From contig UQOE01000014.1 in the NCBI GenBank assembly GCA_900542575.1, forward strand, positions 1 to 53,735: DNA of 53,735 nucleotides, written 5' to 3'. Source of the DNA: an uncultured Oscillospiraceae bacterium (lineage in GTDB: Bacteria; Bacillota; Clostridia; Oscillospirales; Acutalibacteraceae). The notes under the pieces were generated by a model. It did no database searches. It was not told the DNA's origin and saw nothing but the letters and a program-made list of their open reading frames with translations. Shown here piece after piece: positions 49,896-53,735 of the stretch (positions within the stretch are counted from its first letter, which is position 1; each line of letters opens with the position of its first letter). Both the position numbers and the translations under genes were made by a program.

Positions 49896-51092
49896 TTATA
49901 ATCCAACGGCCCGAAGGGCCTGGTCCAGATCCTGGATGATGTCGTCCGGGTCCTCGAGACCGATACTGAATCGAACAAAGCCGGGACGGAAGACTTCGGA
50001 GTAGAGCTGAATTCGCTCATCATAGCTCGGCTGCGGAAAAATCAGGCTCTCGTCGTGGCCGAGGGAGACCGCGAACGTAATCACCTTCAGCTTGGCACAA
50101 AATTTCTCCACCGTCTTATCATCGGTGTCCAGTACAAAGGAGAGAACGCCGCCGAAGCCCTCTTTCATCTGCTTTTTGGCCGTCTCATAGCCAGGGTTAC
50201 TCGGGAGGCCGGGATAAGAGACATAGGTCACATGTTCTCTCTGTTCCAGCCACTGTGCAACTTTCAAAGAGGTCTCGTTGACCCGGCGCATCCGAAGCGG
50301 ATACGTCACGGATCCGCGGAAAATCTGCCACGCGTTGAAGGGGGAAATTACTGCGCCGACATTGACCTGCGCCTCATAGCGAATGCAGTCCATTGTCTCG
50401 GTGTCATTGCTGATGATGGCGCCTCCCTGGGCGTCGCCATGTCCGTTGATGTACTTGGTCAGGGACTCCACGACAAAGTCGGCTCCAAGTTCCAACGGAT
50501 TCTGATTCAAGGGTGAGGCAAACGTATTATCCACCGAAAGCAGTGCGCCGTTGGCATGGGCAATCTCCGCCACAGCGGCGATGTCGGTAATTCCAACCGT
50601 CGGGTTGTCCGGCGTCTCAATATGGACCAGACGGGTGCCCGGCGTAACCGCTTTCCGGATGGCTTCCAGGTCGGTCATATCCACCATCTCAGTGTTGACC
50701 CCGAATTTTTCATTGAACAGTTCATGAAACATCCGGTAAACCGCCATGTAGGAGACCTTCGGGTAGACCACATGATCGCCGGATTTCAGCAGGGTCCAGA
50801 AAAGGGCATGCAGTGCGCCAACGCCGCTGGCCAGGACGATGCAGTCCTCCGCCGGGTACAGCGAGGCCACTTTTTCCTCCAGCCACATCTGGTTGGCATT
50901 GCCGTTTCGCGCATACATCAGGAGATCCGTGGAAGAATAGTTGACCTTCGAGAGATCATCCGGAAGTTTGTAGGAATTCGCCATGTGGAGCGGCCGGCGG
51001 ATGGCGCCGGTCTCCGCATCGTAGTCCGTGCCGGCATGGATGGCACGGGTCGTAATGTCGTAGTCTTTAAATTTTTCGTCTATTCTGGACAA
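49896..51092 (-). CDS. PLP-dependent Cys/Met metabolism enzyme (cystathionine gamma-synthase / C-S lyase family)
   Basis: The 398-residue fold-type I PLP enzyme has the Schiff-base lysine K213 in VESLTKYINGHGD, the pyridine-N aspartate D188 (LLSVDNTFASP) and the phosphate-binding region YPAEDCIVLASGVGALHA. Family members include O-acetylhomoserine sulfhydrylase, cystathionine gamma-synthase/lyase and methionine gamma-lyase; sequence alone does not separate them. Start is TTG at 51090-51092 behind GGAGGAAAG, 17 nt after the amidotransferase-like gene. It is the third gene of the operon with GCS2-type ligase and class II amidotransferase, which suggests it acts on a sulfur compound made by them. 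Confidence 0.88.
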   Translation of the reverse strand: MSRIDEKFKDYDITTRAIHAGTDYDAETGAIRRPLHMANSYKLPDDLSKVNYSSTDLLMYARNGNANQMWLEEKVASLYPAEDCIVLASGVGALHALFWTLLKSGDHVVYPKVSYMAVYRMFHELFNEKFGVNTEMVDMTDLEAIRKAVTPGTRLVHIETPDNPTVGITDIAAVAEIAHANGALLSVDNTFASPLNQNPLELGADFVVESLTKYINGHGDAQGGAIISNDTETMDCIRYEAQVNVGAVISPFNAWQIFRGSVTYPLRMRRVNETSLKVAQWLEQREHVTYVSYPGLPSNPGYETAKKQMKEGFGGVLSFVLDTDDKTVEKFCAKLKVITFAVSLGHDESLIFPQPSYDERIQLYSEVFRPGFVRFSIGLEDPDDIIQDLDQALRAVGL

Positions 51093-51109
51093 GAGTACTT
51101 TCCTCCATT

Positions 51110-51883
51110 TTACAGCGCAGAATAATCCAGAAACAGAGACTTCAGATCCTCTTCGGTCTGGATATAGGTGTTTTCATGCGGGGTTCCCGTAAAGACCTTG
51201 CAGCTGCCTTCATAGGCCAGAAGCGTATTCTGCGGAACCAGCTTCCAGTTATCGCCGTCAAGAGGCACTGTGGAAAAGACCTGCGCTCCATTTTTGCGGC
51301 AACGGAAAAGGCCCTCCTCCGAATTTCGGTGAACATACATCAGTTCCCCGTCGCAGAGCAGAAAATTCATCTTATTTCCCGGGGTAATGAAATGCGTAAT
51401 GTCATCCAGAAGGGAAAAACGCTCCTCCTGGTTCAGTTCCCTGCCGCGTGTTTCGGTCTCCTCATTGATCCGGCTGAGGATGTATAAAAAAATCCGTTCG
51501 CTGTCGGTCTTCCCCTTCTGGATGCTGCAGAACCGGCGGTCAAAATCGCCGTGAAAAATGGTCCCGTTATGGGCAAAGGTCCATTGGCGTCCTGTGAGAT
51601 CCTGGAGAACAAACGGATGTGAATTGTCATACGTATCATTGCCTTTCGTCGCAAGACGGATATGAGCAATTACGCGGCTCTCCACAATGTCCGAGGTCAT
51701 CCTCTCATGGAGATACGTGCTGCGGTCCGCCCGTCTCGGTTCCTTTTCCAGTGAGACGGAGTTTCCGCAGATCCGTGCCAGGCCCCAGCCATTGGGCATC
51801 TCGGCGCCGCGGGCAAAAAACTTCTTCAGCCACGCGTTGACGTTGATCTTTTCGTCTGAGCTCACGGCCATTAATTCACACAT
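51110..51883 (-). CDS. Class II glutamine amidotransferase-like Ntn hydrolase (EgtC-like)
   Basis: A 257-residue stand-alone N-terminal nucleophile amidase. C2 becomes the nucleophile after Met removal (MCELMAVS). The glutamine-amidotransferase fold has AHIRLATKGNDTYDNSHPF and TFAHNGTIFHGDFDRRF. Without a synthase domain, it probably hydrolyses a gamma-glutamyl amide, as EgtC does in ergothioneine synthesis or YafJ/DUG3-like proteins do with gamma-glutamyl compounds. ATG at 51881-51883 lies inside the end of the ligase gene (8-nt overlap), indicating coupling. The long upstream extension of the ORF is rejected because C2 would no longer be near the N-terminus. Confidence 0.85.
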   Translation of the reverse strand: MCELMAVSSDEKINVNAWLKKFFARGAEMPNGWGLARICGNSVSLEKEPRRADRSTYLHERMTSDIVESRVIAHIRLATKGNDTYDNSHPFVLQDLTGRQWTFAHNGTIFHGDFDRRFCSIQKGKTDSERIFLYILSRINEETETRGRELNQEERFSLLDDITHFITPGNKMNFLLCDGELMYVHRNSEEGLFRCRKNGAQVFSTVPLDGDNWKLVPQNTLLAYEGSCKVFTGTPHENTYIQTEEDLKSLFLDYSAL

Positions 51884-53255
51884 CTGAAATCCTTCCAAAT
51901 CGGTCAACAAACTCATCCAGCGGAGCCTGGCTGTCGGCGATTTCCCTGGCCGGGCTCTCCAGACGCTCTGCCCTGAGGTAGAGCGGGGTGAGAAAATGCT
52001 CTTCCTGAAGGCCTCTTCTGGAGAGCCCATCTTCCGCAAGATCCAGGATCTGCAGAAGGAGACGGGAAACTTCCGCGCGGTCCAGCCATTCCGGCAGTTC
52101 CCGTTTTACAAACAGACGCCGGAGTTCCGCTGCATTGTACCCATTATGATAAATGCTATGGTCCCTGGAGAGCAAGTAAGAAAGGGAATGCCGGTTTTCC
52201 ATCAGCCCGACGTGAAACGCAGCGGAGGCAAACGCCTCGGAAACCGGCTGTTCACAGACACTTCGAAACTCCACCGTTCCGCGGAATGTCAGGTCATTGA
52301 ACTTAAAAGAGCGGAGATACTCCAGATCTCCGAGTTGCGGTGTAAACGAAATTGTCTGATACGCATTCCCGTCGAAGTATTCCCCCTCCATAACTGGAGA
52401 CGAGAAATACCTTGCCAGCGGCGTAGGCGCAAAATTGATATACTTTCCGTCGCGCTCGACGCAGTAAAGACTCATACCCCGAATATACGCGGCCACTTCA
52501 TCGGCATCTTCCAGTTCGGTCTCATGCATGTCCACGTTATGGGGATTGATCCCGTGGGTGCTGTTTCGCCAGAAAGCATCCCGGATGCAGAGTGTCTCAA
52601 AGTCTTCTCCCCAGGGCGAGTTGGCAAACAGCAGCGCTTTCAGCGGCTCCAGCCGGTTAAACGTATTCAGCGTCTCCGCCAGATCCTCGTACTCCACATC
52701 CAGCTGGACCTGGCTGGCGCAGCTGATCAGTCCATAGTAAGGCACATCGTGAAACGGAATGATATTGCCGTATTTTTTGTAGGAGGAGAGATGGTGGAGC
52801 AGCATGCGGTAGCGCTCGCTCGCCACCGGAACATTGTTGTTCTGCCGGTAATTGGGATTGATGCCCATTCCCGTCAGCGTATGGCCGCTCTTCCCAAGTT
52901 CATCATAGAAAAACGCATAGTAGTCACGGAAGCGGAGGTCGAGCACATTGATGTCTTCCTCTTTCCCAAACGAGAATTCCACGGTATTATAACTGCAGTC
53001 GAAGGAAAGGGCATCTCCATTCTCCGGGCTGACTGCATTGTAGATGGCACCGCTGTCATCGCGCTGTATTTCGCTCATCCCGAACCTGCGCACGAAAGCC
53101 TCTGCCGCCGCGTGGACGGCATCGAAGTCCACGGCATCCCCTGCTCGATTTACAATTGGATATTCAAATTCCACACCGACTGTTTTTGTGTGTCTGCGCT
53201 TGGTCGGTTCAATAAAACGCGCATAGATGGCCTGGTCCAGAGCATCTTTCGCCAT
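51876..53255 (-). CDS. Glutamate-cysteine ligase (GCS2/EgtA-like carboxylate-amine ligase)
   Basis: The 459-residue ATP-dependent ligase joins the gamma-carboxyl of glutamate to an amine. Recognisable parts are TVGVEFEYPIVNRAGD, FDCSYNTVEFSFGKEEDI, GINPNYRQNN and TVEFRSVCEQPVSEAFAS. It is closer to GCS2/EgtA proteins than to GshA of E. coli. I chose ATG 53253-53255 because GCGGGGAA lies 9 nt upstream; three upstream in-frame ATGs up to 53285 have no ribosome binding site. A strong promoter lies at 53309-53337. The substrate (cysteine or another amino thiol) is unknown. Confidence 0.85.
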   Translation of the reverse strand: MAKDALDQAIYARFIEPTKRRHTKTVGVEFEYPIVNRAGDAVDFDAVHAAAEAFVRRFGMSEIQRDDSGAIYNAVSPENGDALSFDCSYNTVEFSFGKEEDINVLDLRFRDYYAFFYDELGKSGHTLTGMGINPNYRQNNNVPVASERYRMLLHHLSSYKKYGNIIPFHDVPYYGLISCASQVQLDVEYEDLAETLNTFNRLEPLKALLFANSPWGEDFETLCIRDAFWRNSTHGINPHNVDMHETELEDADEVAAYIRGMSLYCVERDGKYINFAPTPLARYFSSPVMEGEYFDGNAYQTISFTPQLGDLEYLRSFKFNDLTFRGTVEFRSVCEQPVSEAFASAAFHVGLMENRHSLSYLLSRDHSIYHNGYNAAELRRLFVKRELPEWLDRAEVSRLLLQILDLAEDGLSRRGLQEEHFLTPLYLRAERLESPAREIADSQAPLDEFVDRFGRISDV

Positions 53256-53308
53256 ATCGAGTTTCCCCGCTTCCATTTTAATCATATTATTTATATAGGT
53301 TTTGTATT

Positions 53309-53337
53309 ATAATAAAATATGGAGTTGGATTCGTCAA
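53309..53337 (-). promoter_or_regulatory. Promoter of the ligase operon
   Basis: TTGACG (53332-53337), 17 bp, TATTAT (53309-53314) on the minus strand. The same AT-rich core can serve the divergent LDCC gene. Confidence 0.7.
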
Positions 53338-53374
53338 GGCAGAATCCCCACAGATACTCAGGAGGCAGATCGAT

Positions 53375-53524
53375 ATGATTTCATTTTTCGAAAAGATCAA
53401 AGATTCGTGGAACGCATGGCTCAAACGACTCGGGGAAGAGAATGCGAAGGAGTTCGGCAGCGGAGTACCGGACTGCTGCAAGATGAACAATCAGAATGCG
53501 GGCTCTTCCAAAAAGCGGGGCTGA
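53375..53524 (+). CDS. LDCC-type small putative metal-binding protein
   Basis: A 49-residue protein starting MISFFEKIKDSWNAWLKRLG and ending with a vicinal-cysteine motif GVPDCCKMNNQ followed by a basic tail. It fits the short 'LDCC motif' family of putative metal-binding proteins seen in anaerobic Firmicutes, although L is P here. The ATG at 53375 has a perfect AGGAGG 9 nt upstream. It is divergent from the glutamate-cysteine ligase operon with a shared 120-bp promoter region, and has its own terminator. Function unknown. Confidence 0.75.
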   Translation: MISFFEKIKDSWNAWLKRLGEENAKEFGSGVPDCCKMNNQNAGSSKKRG

Positions 53525-53544
53525 ACATCAGGAGCAGGAAAAAA

Positions 53545-53577
53545 CCAGGCACTCTTTCAACGAGTGCCTGGTTTTCT
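53545..53577 (+). terminator. Terminator after the LDCC gene
   Basis: CCAGGCACTC (53545-53554) pairs with GAGTGCCTGG (53562-53571), followed by TTTTCTT. Confidence 0.92.
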
Positions 53578-53609
53578 TATCTTTAAGATCTGTGATAATT
53601 CGACAATGA

Positions 53610-53735
53610 CGACCAGAAATGTTTTAAACGCCGATTGTAAAATGAAGTTGGACAACTGAATAACAAAAGATCCATGGCTTGGTCTCTGGTAGAATGTAAA
53701 TCGCTATATATATCTACAAAGGAGACCGTCACCAT
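53610..53735 (+). other. Leader of a gene starting at the window edge (possible insertion-sequence end)
   Basis: The window ends in AAAGGAGACCGTCACCAT, a ribosome binding site followed by AT of a start codon at 53734. The upstream DNA (GTAAAATGAAGTTGGACAAC and onward) looks like the left end of an insertion sequence of the IS30 type, but I cannot see the transposase. Low confidence on the IS interpretation; the gene start itself is likely. Confidence 0.4.

Noticed and set aside
51996..53312. 438-codon plus-strand frame
   Set aside because: Antisense to the glutamate-cysteine ligase gene.
1..53735. CRISPR arrays, tRNA or rRNA genes, prophage structural genes
   Set aside because: None recognised on reading both strands; the only recombinase belongs to the hsd locus.

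Overview
The window looks like a piece of a Firmicutes chromosome from a strict or nearly strict anaerobe, probably gut-associated. Evidence: strong AGGAGG-type ribosome binding sites, AT-rich intergenic regions between mid-GC genes, many [4Fe-4S] proteins, an obligate-anaerobe type hydroxylamine reductase, the [FeFe]-hydrogenase maturase HydF, a siroheme-type sulfite reductase-like protein and a bile salt hydrolase. I cannot place it more precisely (Clostridia or Negativicutes). No rRNA, tRNA, CRISPR array or prophage was seen.

Layout. 1-9.7 kb: a partial secreted protein, a sulfite reductase-like Fe-S protein with a flavoprotein, then a decayed electron-transfer module (NapH-like ferredoxin membrane protein and two FMN-binding proteins, all frameshifted), an SMR efflux protein with a PPOX-family protein, a secreted RsiV-like protein, an acetyltransferase, a cupin, an ArsR regulator, a methylguanine methyltransferase/QueG-like fusion, a broken EFR1-type flavodoxin-ferredoxin and two small proteins. 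9.9-18.4 kb: a complete type I restriction-modification locus on the minus strand (hsdM, a nonsense-broken hsdS, a tyrosine recombinase, a second hsdS, hsdR); the two hsdS copies share a 31-bp direct repeat. 18.5-31.8 kb: an alpha/beta hydrolase, Old-Yellow-Enzyme reductase and LysR operon; iron alcohol dehydrogenase; uracil-DNA glycosylase-like protein; two secreted hydrolases; a LOG protein; a TetR regulator; and a cupin-hcp pair. 32-42.5 kb: a MetE-like methyltransferase, a UvrA-like ABC ATPase, an XRE regulator, a ferredoxin-containing aldo/keto reductase, a dienelactone-hydrolase-like protein with a divergent LysR, a DUF438 protein and a DUF2798 membrane protein whose ribosome binding site sits in a hairpin. 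42.7-46.8 kb: a four-gene operon nitrilase - TMEM175-like channel - hydF - aspA. 46.9-53.7 kb: a frameshifted FAH-family protein, bile salt hydrolase, a DUF134-NifX regulator, and a three-gene operon glutamate-cysteine ligase - class II glutamine amidotransferase - PLP C-S lyase, divergent from a 49-residue LDCC-type protein. The right edge enters a new gene whose start codon is cut off.

Three things stand out. First, the ligase/amidase/PLP-lyase operon resembles ergothioneine steps EgtA, EgtC and EgtE without EgtB or EgtD, and may be a gamma-glutamyl-protected thiol pathway. Second, a 28-bp imperfect palindrome occurs five times in intergenic DNA, always next to a terminator hairpin; two copies overlap the likely promoters of a TetR gene and an SMR efflux gene. 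Third, at least eight genes are interrupted by single-base frameshifts, in-frame stops or truncations, concentrated in redox/Fe-S functions. The sequence alone cannot tell genome decay from assembly error.

All functions are inferred by eye from motifs and family resemblance; no database search was run.
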